Source: Micromonospora_G sp040676775
GTDB taxonomy: Bacteria > Actinomycetota > Actinomycetes > Mycobacteriales > Micromonosporaceae
Reading direction: 5' to 3'
Length of the DNA stretch: 64,000 nt
Assembly (NCBI RefSeq): GCF_040676775.1
Contig: NZ_JBFAPP010000017.1
Coordinates: 1-64,000, forward strand
Shown here: positions 41,185 through 51,500 of the stretch, piece after piece
How the letters are laid out: each line of letters opens with the position of its first letter
How positions within the stretch are numbered: position 1 is the stretch's first letter
Program-made: the position numbers and the translations under genes
The notes under the pieces: generated by a model
Told to the model about the DNA's origin: nothing
The model's input: the letters and a program-made list of their open reading frames with translations, nothing else
Database searches by the model: none

Positions 41185-44100
41185 TCAGCGCAGCCCGAAG
41201 GCCCTGGTGATGCGCTGGTCGACACTGTTGCCCGCCGCGTCGCGGGCGATGGCGCGCACGGTGACGAACCGTGCCGTACGCGGGGCGTCGAGACTGGTCC
41301 GCCAGCCGTCACCGCTGCGGTGGAGCTTCGCGTGGCGCCAGGTGGCGCCGTCGTCGTAGGAGACGTCGAGTGTCACCGTACGGATGGCGGGCGCCTGCGC
41401 CGCCGATGGTAGATGCAGTGCGGTGACGGTGAGGTCGGCGTTGCGTTTCGTCTTACCGTCGACGTCGGTGTCCACGGCGTAGTCGAGCTGGATCAGCGAC
41501 GGGTTCCACACCATGCCCTGGCTGACCGCGCCGGAGGTGAAGCCCCACTCCGTACGTGTGGCGGTGGAGTACGGCCCAGCCCAGCCGTCACGCTTGTTCT
41601 CCGACACCAACCGGTACGGCAGCGGCTGCGAATTCAGCAGACCGACGGACAGCATCCGCTGGTACCGGTCGGTCTCCTGCAGGAGCGTGTTGCCCTGGTA
41701 GAGGCGCAGCACGTTGTCGGCGGCGTAGTTGTCGTAGGTGTCGCCCTCGTGGGCGGTGCCCGAGTCACCCCAGCCGGGGATCCAGGCGGAGATGCCGCCG
41801 TCCTCGCGGAAGACGCCGTAGTTGTTCAACAGGCGGGGACGCTGCACCGGGCCGAACCAGCGTTCCTCGTGGACCGAGCCGGCCCGGTACGCGGTGAGAG
41901 CGGTCTGCTGGCCCTGCTCGCCGGGGATCGTGACCTGCGCGGTCCACGGCTCGCCGGCAGTGACCCAGTCGGTGCGCTCGCCTCGCGCCGGGATCTCGAC
42001 GAAGTCGAGAATGCTCGACGCTCCCGACGGCGTCAGGTCACCGCGCGCTTCGAGCGCCCGCGCGGGCCGCCAGTTGCGCAACGACATGTCGACCCGGGCC
42101 AGGTCCCGCTGGGTGAACCGGTGGGTGAGGTTGGCCGGCACGGCGCCGATGTAGTCGTGGACCAGGTCGTAGACGTATTCGGTCTCCGGGTGGGAGGTGA
42201 CGTCGAGCCGGACCCGCCGCTCGTGGCCGATCCGGCCGATCAGCTGCTCACCCTCGTCGCGGGTGAGGGTCGCCACGGTCACCGGCGGCGGGTCGCGTGG
42301 ATCCCACACCGAGCCGACCCACGGTTTGAGGCGCCCGGTGCCGTCGTTGACCACGAGCAGCAGCCGGGCACCGGCAGACGCCGCCGCGGCAGCCTGCTCC
42401 TCGACCGGAACGCTGTCGTCGCGGCGTACGACGACGGCCTTGCCCCGCGCGTTCACCGGGGCGTACGCGTCGCTGCCCCCGGTGCCGGCGAACACCGCGT
42501 CGAGGTGGTGCACCTCGGACGGCAGCGGGGTCTTGGCGCGCTGCACCCGCAGGTCGTCGTAGCCCCGGCCGCCGGTGGCCACGGTCAGCGCGGGCTGGGC
42601 CGTGCGCCAGCGGGCGCCGATGGAGAAGGTGCCGGTCACGACCTTCGGGCCGGTCGGCAGCACCCAGACACTGTCGTACTCGGCACCCGGGTACCAGGCG
42701 GAGACCCAGGGGTTTCCGCCGAGGTCGCGGAGCAACTCGAACCGCGAACCGTCCACCGTCGACGGCTGCGGGGTGGCCACGGTGACCCGGCGGGCCCCGG
42801 TGGCGTCGAAGACGACGGTACGGTCCCGGTCGAGCGTGATCTCGGGCAGCGGCAGCAGGGCGAACCCCCGCGAGTGGGGCCCGTTGACGCCTTCGACGTC
42901 GGTCTTCAGCCAGGCCGCGTACGTGCCCCCGGTCAGCCGCAGGTCCAGGGTGCCGGTGTCGTCGATCTGCTGCACCGGCAGGGCGCCCTCCTTACCCAGC
43001 AGGACCAGCTCTCCCCCGACCGGCCTGCCGCTGCGGTCCTTGGCCTTCAGGGTGAGCTGGTGGCGTACGCCCTCACGGCCGACGGCGACCGAGGTGTGGG
43101 TGCGGACGGCGCCGGAGGTGTCGGTCGCCGTCAGGAAGCCCGACGTGAGGCGGTCGGCTGGCACCCGGTCGAAGTCCGTGGTCAGGGTCACCGTGGCGGT
43201 GCCGTGCGCCGGAACGGTGACCTGCCGGGCCGACACGGCGACCAGGTCCGCCGGGCCGCCGTCGAGGGCCGTGGCGAGGTCGAGGGTGACGGGGCTGTCG
43301 GCGATGTTCGTGTAGCGGACCTCCCGGTCGACCGGGCCCTCGGGAGCCGTCGGCCAGTCCGGGTATCCGAAGTCGGCGCTGGTGGTGGCGAAGACGGTCG
43401 CGGCCGTGGTCGCGGCGATGTCCAGCCGGCCGTTGCCGCCCTGGAACGGGGTGATCTGCGGGGTCGCCTTGGTGGTGCTCACCAACGCTTCCTTGAGTTG
43501 CTTGCCGGTGAAGTCCGGGTGCTGGGCGGCCAGCAGGGCGGCGGCACCCGCGACGTGCGGGGTGGCCATCGAGGTTCCGTCGCCGAGCCGGTACAGGCCC
43601 TCGCCGTCGGAATACTGGGACCGGGCGGCGAGGATGCCCACGCCGGGGGCGGTGAGGTCGGGCTTGATGGCTTTGTCGCCGACCCGCGGCCCCTGGCTGG
43701 AGAAGTAGGCGAGGACGTCCGCGCCGTCGACCGCGCCGACGGTCAGCGCGGCGTCCGCGGCACCGGGCGTGCCCACCGTGTACGGGCTGGGGCCGCTGTT
43801 CCCGGCCGCGACGACGAACAGCGCGCCGGTTTCCTCGCTGAGCTCGTTGAGGGCCACGCTCATCGGGTCGGTGCCGTCGGTGGGATCGGCGCCGAGGCTC
43901 ATGTTGACGACCTTGGCACGCTGGTCACGGACGGCCCACTCCATGCCGCTGATGATCCACGACTCCTGGCCGGAGTTGTTGTCGTTGAGAACCTTGCCCA
44001 CGTGCAGCCGCGCGCCCGGGGCGACGCCCTTCTCCTTGCCGTCGGAAGCGGCCCCGGTCCCGGCGATGGTGGAGGCGACGTGCGTGCCGTGCCCGAAGAC

Positions 44101-44937
44101 GTCCTTCACCGTCTCACCCGGGACGAAGGACTCGGCGGCGGCGATCTGACCCGCGAAGTCGGGGTGGGTCGTGTCGATACCGCTGTCCAGGACGGCGACG
44201 TCGACGCCCTTGCCGATGTTCCCGGACTTCCACACCTCGGGCGCGCCGATCTGCGCGGTGCTGTCCGCGAGAGTGGCCTCGACCTTGCCGTCCAGCCACA
44301 CCTTGGCGATACCGCCGGCAAGCGCGAGCCTCCCACCCGTGGAACGCTCGGCCACACCCCCGCCCGTGGTGATCGAGGACCAGAACGCGTCGGAGCGGTC
44401 CACGTCCAGCGCCGCGCCCTGGATGCTGTCCAACACCCGCACCGTACGGGCACCCTCGGGCGCCGCGGTCCGGCGTGCAGCCGCCCCGGCATCGGTGTAG
44501 GTGACGATCAGCGGAATCCGGTCACGATGTGCGTCGTCGTAGCCGTCCGCCAACAGTTCGGTGATGTTGAACAGTTGCTCGTCGAGCAGCCCGGCGGACA
44601 CGTACGGCAGCGCCCCGTGCGGGTAGACGTAGGTGTCCGTCCCTTTCCGGTGCGAGGTGTACCCGGTCAACCGACCGGCGGTGTCCCGTACCTCGGGGCT
44701 CAACCCACCGTCGGCCATCCTGGTCGCGGTGACCTTCTCACCGGTGATCAGCGTGACGGTGTACGTGGACACGGAAGCAGCCGGCGCGACCGACCCGACG
44801 GAGGATGACGGAGGGTCGGCGGGCGCGGCCGAAGCCGGGGCGGGCGACGAGGCGAGCACCGCGGTAGCGGTGAACAGCGCCAGCAGCCGACGTCCGCAAA
44901 GACGTGAGAGCAGCACAGGATTCCCCAGGTTGATCAT
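41185..44937 (-). CDS. Secreted S8 (subtilisin-like) serine protease, long form
   Basis: 1250 residues. Signal peptide (about 1-38, ending PAPASA); propeptide to about 210; catalytic domain with Asp in VAVLDSGIDTTHPD (about 246), His in GHGTHVAS (about 285) and Ser in GDGTSMATPH (about 453), oxyanion Asn in VVAAGNSG. About 790 further residues are beta-rich; a PA-like stretch is near 835-865 (AVVVRRDDSVP, GARLLLVVNDG) and a C-terminal Ig-like region ends AIARDAAGNSVDQRITRAF. Large secreted proteases of this build are common in actinomycetes. ATG 44937 has no clear RBS; a longer upstream frame is rejected because it overlaps the patatin gene. Confidence 0.9.
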   Translation of the reverse strand: MINLGNPVLLSRLCGRRLLALFTATAVLASSPAPASAAPADPPSSSVGSVAPAASVSTYTVTLITGEKVTATRMADGGLSPEVRDTAGRLTGYTSHRKGTDTYVYPHGALPYVSAGLLDEQLFNITELLADGYDDAHRDRIPLIVTYTDAGAAARRTAAPEGARTVRVLDSIQGAALDVDRSDAFWSSITTGGGVAERSTGGRLALAGGIAKVWLDGKVEATLADSTAQIGAPEVWKSGNIGKGVDVAVLDSGIDTTHPDFAGQIAAAESFVPGETVKDVFGHGTHVASTIAGTGAASDGKEKGVAPGARLHVGKVLNDNNSGQESWIISGMEWAVRDQRAKVVNMSLGADPTDGTDPMSVALNELSEETGALFVVAAGNSGPSPYTVGTPGAADAALTVGAVDGADVLAYFSSQGPRVGDKAIKPDLTAPGVGILAARSQYSDGEGLYRLGDGTSMATPHVAGAAALLAAQHPDFTGKQLKEALVSTTKATPQITPFQGGNGRLDIAATTAATVFATTSADFGYPDWPTAPEGPVDREVRYTNIADSPVTLDLATALDGGPADLVAVSARQVTVPAHGTATVTLTTDFDRVPADRLTSGFLTATDTSGAVRTHTSVAVGREGVRHQLTLKAKDRSGRPVGGELVLLGKEGALPVQQIDDTGTLDLRLTGGTYAAWLKTDVEGVNGPHSRGFALLPLPEITLDRDRTVVFDATGARRVTVATPQPSTVDGSRFELLRDLGGNPWVSAWYPGAEYDSVWVLPTGPKVVTGTFSIGARWRTAQPALTVATGGRGYDDLRVQRAKTPLPSEVHHLDAVFAGTGGSDAYAPVNARGKAVVVRRDDSVPVEEQAAAAASAGARLLLVVNDGTGRLKPWVGSVWDPRDPPPVTVATLTRDEGEQLIGRIGHERRVRLDVTSHPETEYVYDLVHDYIGAVPANLTHRFTQRDLARVDMSLRNWRPARALEARGDLTPSGASSILDFVEIPARGERTDWVTAGEPWTAQVTIPGEQGQQTALTAYRAGSVHEERWFGPVQRPRLLNNYGVFREDGGISAWIPGWGDSGTAHEGDTYDNYAADNVLRLYQGNTLLQETDRYQRMLSVGLLNSQPLPYRLVSENKRDGWAGPYSTATRTEWGFTSGAVSQGMVWNPSLIQLDYAVDTDVDGKTKRNADLTVTALHLPSAAQAPAIRTVTLDVSYDDGATWRHAKLHRSGDGWRTSLDAPRTARFVTVRAIARDAAGNSVDQRITRAFGLR

Positions 44938-45087
44938 CAGACGGATGGCACATGGTAATCCGTCGATCGTTTCGGCAAGAGTGCTTTGCTGTTGCGCGGC
45001 TGGTACGAACACGCGGGCCAGGCCGCGGCGTGGAGCCGCAATTTCCAGCCGACGAGCCCGACATGGGCGCCGTGCGAGAATGCGTGG

Positions 45088-45921
45088 ATGCCGACCGATG
45101 GACGGGCCCTGGTTCTCGGTGGCGGTGGCGTGACCGGCGTCGCGTGGGAGGTCGGCCTGCTGCACGGCCTCGCCCAGTACGGTGTCGACCTCACCGTCGC
45201 GGACACCGTCATCGGCACCTCCGCGGGCGCGGTGGTCGCCGCGCAACTCACCGGGGCCACTCCCCTGGCGGACATCTACGCGGCCCAGATCAACAGCGGT
45301 CCCGGTGAGACCCCCGCCCGGATCGGTGCAGGACTCGTGGTCCGTCTCCTGGTCGCGGCGGCCTGGCCGGGCGACCGGCGGCGCGGACGAGCCTGGCTCG
45401 GGCGAGCAGCATTACGGGCGAGGACCATGCCCGAAGCGGAACGGCGAGCGGTCATCGAACGGCGGGTACCCGACCGGCAATGGCCCGACCGTCGGCTCCT
45501 GGTGACCGCCGTCGACGCCGAAACCGGCGCGGACGTCGTCTTCGGTGGCGACAGCGGCGTGCCCCTGATCGACGCGGTAGCGGCCAGTTGCGCCGTCCCG
45601 CTGGTCTGGCCACCCGTCACTATCGACGGACGGCGGTACATGGACGGCGGCGTACGCTCGGTCGCCAACGTCGACCTGGCGACCGGTCACGGCCGGGTGG
45701 TCGTGATCGCACCCACCACCTCGGCCCTGCGCCGCTCGGACCGCCCCCAGACGCAGGCGGCAGCACTCGGCGTGCCGAGCATCGTCGTGACACCGGACGC
45801 CGCAGCACGCACCGCGATCGGCCCCAACATGCTCGACCCCGCCCGACGCCGGGCGGCAGCCCACGCCGGACACGACCAGGCCGCATCGATCGCGGACCAG
45901 ATCCGCGCGATCTGGCGATAA
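45088..45921 (+). CDS. Patatin-like phospholipase family protein
   Basis: 277 residues. Oxyanion loop LGGGGVTG at the N-terminus, nucleophile elbow GTSAG (about 46-50) and the DGG of YMDGGVRS supplying the catalytic Asp. A serine lipid acyl hydrolase, cytoplasmic since no signal is present. ATG 45088 is chosen because the glycine-rich loop must be N-terminal. Divergent from the protease; no operon partner. Confidence 0.88.
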   Translation: MPTDGRALVLGGGGVTGVAWEVGLLHGLAQYGVDLTVADTVIGTSAGAVVAAQLTGATPLADIYAAQINSGPGETPARIGAGLVVRLLVAAAWPGDRRRGRAWLGRAALRARTMPEAERRAVIERRVPDRQWPDRRLLVTAVDAETGADVVFGGDSGVPLIDAVAASCAVPLVWPPVTIDGRRYMDGGVRSVANVDLATGHGRVVVIAPTTSALRRSDRPQTQAAALGVPSIVVTPDAAARTAIGPNMLDPARRRAAAHAGHDQAASIADQIRAIWR

Positions 45922-46047
45922 CGGACGGACCGGGTCCGGAGGCAGCGATCGACCTTCGGGCTGTCCACATCGTCAACGCGCGATCGTGCAACCCATCCTG
46001 GCCCTACACCACGTCGAGAACCCGGCCCACGACAGTTGACGCGCTCA

Positions 46048-46401
46048 CTAGACCGGGACGAAGGTGGCGGCCAACACCCGCCAGTTGCCGTCCTCACGCA
46101 CCCACAGCCGGGTGTAGCGCAACCGCGCGGACATAACCGCACCGCCCTGGACGGCATCCACCGCAGCGACCGTGCGGGTCACCCCGGTCTCACCGTCTTC
46201 CTGGACGTCGAGCGACTCCTCCACCAAGTTGGTGATTCGCAGGGCCCCAGAGCGGTAGCTTTCCAGGTCGTCTTCCTTCGTAAAGATCTTGCCGTCCGGT
46301 CCAGCAGCCACGACCTGGGGGTGCAGAAGCGCGTCGAGGGACTCGACATCGGCGGCGCGCTGAGCTGCTTGGAGTTGACGTTCGGCGGTATGGAGATCCA
46401 T
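46048..46401 (-). CDS. SnoaL-like/DUF4440 (NTF2-fold) protein
   Basis: 117 residues of the cone-shaped NTF2 fold: ERQLQAAQRAADVESLDALL, HPQVVAAGPDGKIFTKEDDL, RTVAAVDAVQGGAVMSARLRY and the end WREDG-like motif (VREDGNWRVLAATF). This DUF4440/SnoaL-like group includes isomerases and many proteins of unknown role. No partner is evident. Confidence 0.8.
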   Translation of the reverse strand: MDLHTAERQLQAAQRAADVESLDALLHPQVVAAGPDGKIFTKEDDLESYRSGALRITNLVEESLDVQEDGETGVTRTVAAVDAVQGGAVMSARLRYTRLWVREDGNWRVLAATFVPV

Positions 46402-46486
46402 CCGCCGATCCTCTACAGCGCCCCGCTACAAGACAAGCCGGTTCGCTCGCGGCAGAACGACTTTGACGCGCTTAGAGCACACGAGG

Positions 46487-47044
46487 CTAGAGGTTGGCCC
46501 GTTCAGGCCGCGCCACCACCAGAGCCGCCGTGTCTCGCCTGGAGAATCGCCCGGGGACGTTGAGCCCCGACCGAGCTGCGAAGTGGAAGCTGTTCAGAGC
46601 AGTAATCCACTTGTCGGCGACAGCGAACCAAGCCTCCTCGTCCAGCTTCACTCCCTGCCGAGCTGGATGCTCAAGCTCCCATACAGCGTGATTCAGCTCG
46701 TGAGCAGCCTCAATGGTGGGGCCATCGGCCAGAAGGGGTAGCACCTCGAAGAGATCGGCCCTGCGTACCTCAAATTCTTCGAGTTGCCGGAGCAGGACAT
46801 CAAGATCGTCCTCCGATGCGCCACCGATGCGCCGCTTATGAACTTGATTCGCGACAATGCCGGCCGACTTCACCGCGGAGATGTAGGCGACGTAGGCGTC
46901 CAGTCGGCGTTGATCCCACCGGATTTGCAGCTCCCTGGTGAACCTCTCCCGGTCCCCGAGTCTGCCGACGACGTATGTTCCGGCCGCCCCTACGAGTACG
47001 GCACCCAGGGTCGCCAGCGCCGTGATTGCTTGCCCCATCTCCAA
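46487..47044 (-). CDS. Hypothetical membrane-anchored protein
   Basis: 185 residues. One N-terminal membrane segment (about 6-27: ITALATLGAVLVGAAGTYVVG), then a basic/helical region (RFTRELQIRWDQRRLDAYVAYI) and a soluble alpha-helical body (LRQLEEFEVRRADLFEVL, AHELNHAVWELEHP). TTG 47044 is supported by GGAGGG 5 bp upstream; ATG 47038 is close by. I do not recognise the family. The base composition is slightly lower in GC than its neighbours, suggesting possible acquisition. Confidence 0.6.
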   Translation of the reverse strand: MEMGQAITALATLGAVLVGAAGTYVVGRLGDRERFTRELQIRWDQRRLDAYVAYISAVKSAGIVANQVHKRRIGGASEDDLDVLLRQLEEFEVRRADLFEVLPLLADGPTIEAAHELNHAVWELEHPARQGVKLDEEAWFAVADKWITALNSFHFAARSGLNVPGRFSRRDTAALVVARPERANL

Positions 47045-47067
47045 CGCATCCCTCCGACCTTGCGGCT

Positions 47068-47292
47068 ATGCACAGCAAGGTAGTGACATGCGTCAAGCGC
47101 CACAGGCATCCTGGACCGGATCGCAGCTCGACGACAGGCCCTGGGGCGATCGGCGTCAGCTACTACGCGATCGACTTCATCTCGCCGTTCGGCCCGCTGA
47201 AGGCCGACGGCCGCGAGTACGACCCCGAGGGTCTGAGCGGCTATCTGGACTACAAGTCCATCTACACCAGTGCCGGTCGGCTGCCCTCCTAA
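47068..47292 (+). pseudogene. Small unassigned ORF, possibly a gene remnant
   Basis: 74-residue open frame. The last 45 residues look protein-like (YYAIDFISPFGPLKADGREY, YLDYKSIYTSAGRLPS), but the N-terminal part does not, and there is no RBS. It may be the tail of a decayed gene. No family recognised; low confidence that it is expressed. Confidence 0.25.
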
Positions 47293-47426
47293 CCGAACCA
47301 GCCCGACAGGTTGCCAGCCCGAGCGTGTTGCCTGTCGGGCTGGCGATCAGACGCGGTGGCTGAGTGGGTTTCATTTGGTGGCGTGACCTCGACGCGGCGA
47401 CCCCACCGGTCGGTAGGGTCGTCCGT

Positions 47427-48371
47427 ATGGATCTGGACGACACCGCCGCCCGGCTGGGGGTACCCGTCGAGGAAGTCGACCGTGTGCGCCGGCTCGCCGG
47501 TGACCGGCCGTCGGCTCCGCTGCCCGCCAAGGCCGACGCACCGGCGATCCTCGACCGGCTCGCGGTCCGGCCGGACGACGCCGCCGAGATCATGGCGGGC
47601 TGGCCGGACCCCGGCTCCCCGCTGTGGACCTCGGAGCTTCGCTGGCTGCTCGACCGCTCGATCGCCCTGGTCCGCGCCGATCTCGGGGGTCACAGCTGGC
47701 TGTCGCCCGGTCCGGCACTGCCGCGCGAACGGGGTCCCGCCTGGCGGCATCTCTACGTGTACGCGTACCTGGCCCTGGTCGACGTCGTCACGGAGTACCA
47801 CCGCGACCACGGCATCGCCGACGCCGTGTCGTGGTCGACCCTCGCGGACCTGGGCCGCAACCTGGCGATCGACCGGCGGATGCACCGCGAGGGCTGGCCG
47901 GTCATGCAGAGCTGGCTGACGCTGCACGCGCGCGGCGGCATCTACGAGCTGGGCCGGCTGCAGCACCAGCGCGGCGGCACCGCCATCGACCTGCACATCC
48001 CTGAATCGGGGCCGTTGACCCCGGAGGCGGTCGAGGCGTCGCTCGACGAGGCCCGCGCGTTCTTCCCTCGCCACTTTCCCGACGAGCGCTACACAGCATT
48101 CTCCTGCGGCTCTTGGCTGCTCGACCCGCAACTGCTGGAATACCTGCCCGGTGACTCCAACATCGCGCGATTTCAGCGGAGGTTCGAGCTGGAGCCCTAT
48201 GAGGAGCCGGAAGGGCTGGACGCCGACGTCGAGGTGCTGCGGTTCGTGTTCCGCACCCTGACCACGCCGCTCGACCAGCTGCCGCGCCGCAACGTGCTCC
48301 AGCGCGCAGTCGTCGACCACCTGGGGGCTGGCCGCCACTGGCGCTGGCGCCGCGGTCGCTTCCCCATCTAG
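47427..48371 (+). CDS. Acyltransferase domain protein with GNAT-like C-terminal domain
   Basis: 314 residues. It matches the NAT_N/GNAT_C pair: an N-terminal helical domain (PAKADAPAILDRL) and a GNAT-like C-terminal domain containing IDLHIPESGPLTPEAVEASLDEA, FFPRHFPDERYTAFSCGSWLLDPQL and YLPGDSNIARFQ. Proteins with this pair are predicted acyl-CoA-dependent N-acyltransferases; I know of no defined substrate. ATG 47427 is chosen from the start of the domain; upstream in-frame codons lack homology. Confidence 0.7.
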   Translation: MDLDDTAARLGVPVEEVDRVRRLAGDRPSAPLPAKADAPAILDRLAVRPDDAAEIMAGWPDPGSPLWTSELRWLLDRSIALVRADLGGHSWLSPGPALPRERGPAWRHLYVYAYLALVDVVTEYHRDHGIADAVSWSTLADLGRNLAIDRRMHREGWPVMQSWLTLHARGGIYELGRLQHQRGGTAIDLHIPESGPLTPEAVEASLDEARAFFPRHFPDERYTAFSCGSWLLDPQLLEYLPGDSNIARFQRRFELEPYEEPEGLDADVEVLRFVFRTLTTPLDQLPRRNVLQRAVVDHLGAGRHWRWRRGRFPI

Positions 48372-48446
48372 TGCCTCGTTGTTGCCCGAGCGGGTGGTCG
48401 AGAGTGCGGATCCAACAGTGCTTTCGGCCCGATCAGCGCTGATCCA

Positions 48447-48483
48447 TGATCGGCCCGCCACCGGGTAGGTGGCGGGCCGATCA
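48447..48483. terminator. Bidirectional terminator between acyltransferase and NucA/NucB genes
   Basis: Perfect 16-bp stem (48447-48462 with 48468-48483), loop GGGTA, between convergent stops at 48371 and 48560. Confidence 0.8.
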
Positions 48484-48559
48484 CGGTCACGGGCGTACAC
48501 GTCCGACGCGGCGATCGGGCCTGCCGGATCGGCCCTGATCGACGAGGGCTAGACCGAGG

Positions 48560-51500
48560 CTAGACCAGGAGGCATTCGGCGAGGTCGTCCGGTGTCACCA
48601 CCGAGTGGGTCACGTCGGGTGGTGTCGGGGCACCCTTCTTCACCACGTCGACCCAGAACGGGTCGGACTCGAGAATGCGGTTGACGCGGTACCAGCCGTT
48701 GAGCTTGCCGCCGGCGCTGCAGTTGTCGCTAAGTTCCACAATGGCGGCGGAGAAGTGGATCCCCGAGCTTGCGCCGCCCTGGTGGGTGGAGGCGAATGGG
48801 TATTCGTCGCAGGACGGCCTGGTGTAGCCGGCCTTGTCGAGCGGCTTGCACTCCTTTTTCGCGCGTTGGTAGTTCTGGTACGACACGCTGCCTTTCGTCT
48901 TGCGGTTTGACGTGGTCCGGGTCAGGCAGCCGGTAGCGCTCGCGCAGCCCAGGTCCGACAGGTTGATTTTCCCCGGGATTCGCTTGATCTTGCCGGGGGC
49001 CAGTGGTGTGGTTGTCTGGGGATCGTAGAGCGCACCCCAGATGTGCTCGGCGGTCTGCTCCGACTTTTCCTCGTTGCCGTTGAGGACCCACGTCGGCCGT
49101 ACCGACCACACCACACAGCCGCCCTTGTATCCCTTGTAGAAGGTCGAGCTGTCACACCGGAAATCGAGCCGTGTGTTGTCGAGCCAGCCGTGCCGGCGAT
49201 CGCCATCGGACTCCGGATAGAACAGCGATGGCTGTATCCCACAGAACGCCTTGTAGTCCGGCAGCGCGGTGCCCTGGGGGGAGGTGAGAGTGATCGTCTG
49301 GTCCGGGGCGTTGATCCACTGACCGATGCTCTTCTGGATGCCGAGAGGTGTGTCCGAGTTGCAGCTCGAGGAGTTGTTGGCGAGGAAGGTCACCGGCCGG
49401 GTGATGGACGTGGGCCACAAGGTCGGCAGGTACTTGCTCACCCGTACGTATATCTTGATCTGCCTGCTGGTGGCCGACGGCAGGCCCCGTGCGGTGCCGT
49501 TGAGGTCACCGACGAACGAGTGCACGACGACGGAGATCTGCGCGATCCACTTCGGGCCCGTCGGGGTGTCCTGGGCGTTCGTCTCGATCTCCCCGATCTT
49601 GCCCGTGTAGCACACCGAGTAGGAACTTGGGATGTACCGGAACGTGCCATTTCCTCCGAGCTTCTTCTCGCAGTCCTCGTGCTCCAGGTGCTCGTACGGG
49701 TGCTCGTCGGCGAGCGCGGCCTGGGCCCGGGCAGCCGACGCGGCCGGCGCGACCCGGGTGACCGGGGTGACCGGGGTGACCGGGGCGTTCATGTCCGCCT
49801 GTACCTGTTCGACGGTCTGGGCCCGGTTGTAGATCCGGACCTCGTCGATCGCCCCCTGGAAGAACTCGCCCCAGATGCCGTTGCCACCGATGTGCAGGTC
49901 ACCGTCGTCGACCACCAGGTCACGTGTCCTCGGCAGCGAAGCGACCTCGGCTCCGTTGACCAGGAGCCGAACCGTGGATCCGTCGTAGGTCGTGGCCAGG
50001 TGGCTCCACGTGTTCACCGGCAGGGGCTGCTCGCCGTCGACGATGGTGTGTTCCTCCTCCTCGCCGTTGAGCAACCAGGTCGACGGGGTGAACCCGTTCG
50101 AGGCGTAGAGCCCGTACGCGGAGCCGTACAGGCCGTCCTTCATCACCGCCGTACGCCAACTAGCCACACTCGTCGGGCGTACCCAGGCGGAGATTGTCAT
50201 GCCGTCGGTCAGCCTGAGCGACGGGCTGTCCGGGATGGTCACCCAGCTCTCGTCGGCGCCGTCGAACGACAGTGCCCGGCCGAACTTGCCCGCCCGCCAC
50301 GTCAGACCCGTCGCAGTGCCGGTGTTGGCGTTGCCGGACCGGTCGCCGACCGTCGTGCCCGAGCCTTCGTCCATCCCGTACGCGGCCACCAGGCCGACCG
50401 GAGCCGGGGTCGACTCGTCGGTGGTGAAGGACCACCCGTGCGGCGCGGCCATGACGTTGTCGTCGACGTCCTTCGCGCCGCTCACCTGCGCCGAGTAGGT
50501 GGTTCCGGCGGTCAACGGCTGCGCCGGTGTGAAGGTCACGGTGGTCCCCTCCTCGGCCACCGAGCCGGCAACCGCGGCACCGGCCCCGTCCGTCACCGTG
50601 AGCGCCGCTCCGGTGACGATCTCGTCGAACGTCGCCGTCACCGGCGTGTCCAGCGGCACGTCGCCGGCCCCGGTGCCCGGCACGGTGGACACCACCACCG
50701 GTGGGCTGGTGTCCGGCTCCGGTTCCCAACCGCCCGAGGGCAGGTCGAGGTCGGTGAGCCATTCCTCGCGCGACATGTCGGCGGGCGGGTACAACCCGTA
50801 CGCGGAATCCTGCTTGATCGCGGCGGCTGCGTTCTGCCGCAGGGCCAGCGCCTCCTGCTCGCTCAGTACGGGCAGAGTCGGCGCCCGGTCCGTCCCGATC
50901 CGGTGGGCCATCATGTCCGCGACCGTCGGAGCGGGATCCTCCGCGCGGCTCGGGATGAAGAACGGCTCGACCTTGTTCGGCTCCGGAGCCTCGTACTCCA
51001 CGAACAGCACCGGTCCGCGACCGTCGACGCCGGACCACTCGGAGGAGAGGTACTCGCGGTAGTTGGAGCCGCCACTGCTGTCGTTGTTCGCGGCGACCTG
51101 CAGGCCGTAGTTCGGCGAGCCGTCCGCCCAGGACTGGACGATGCTCTCGATGGAGTAGTACAACTCCTGCGCGGGCTGACTGCAGTTCTGGTAGGAGCCG
51201 TTGCGCTTGAGGATGCGACCCACCCCGGTGCCCAGGAGGGTCTGCCCGGATGTGGTGACGGCCGGTTGGTTGTCCCAGCGCAGGTCGACGGGGCTACTCG
51301 CGTTCAACGCCCAATCGCTGGTCACCCTACGTACCGCGATGTTGCCAGCCGAGGCGCCGCAGGCGGTGGTGATGTAGTTCCACGGCCGCATGTCGGCGTT
51401 CAGGATGGGTCGGCCGAAGAACGGCGCGCCGGTCAGGTTGAACTTCAGGTAGCTGCGGTAGACGTAGTAGGTCGACACCGCCCCGTCGAAGTTGTTCCGC

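Noticed and set aside
41413..44808. 1131-codon plus-strand open frame over the S8 protease
   Set aside because: Antisense to a gene with a full catalytic triad; product has no recognisable fold.
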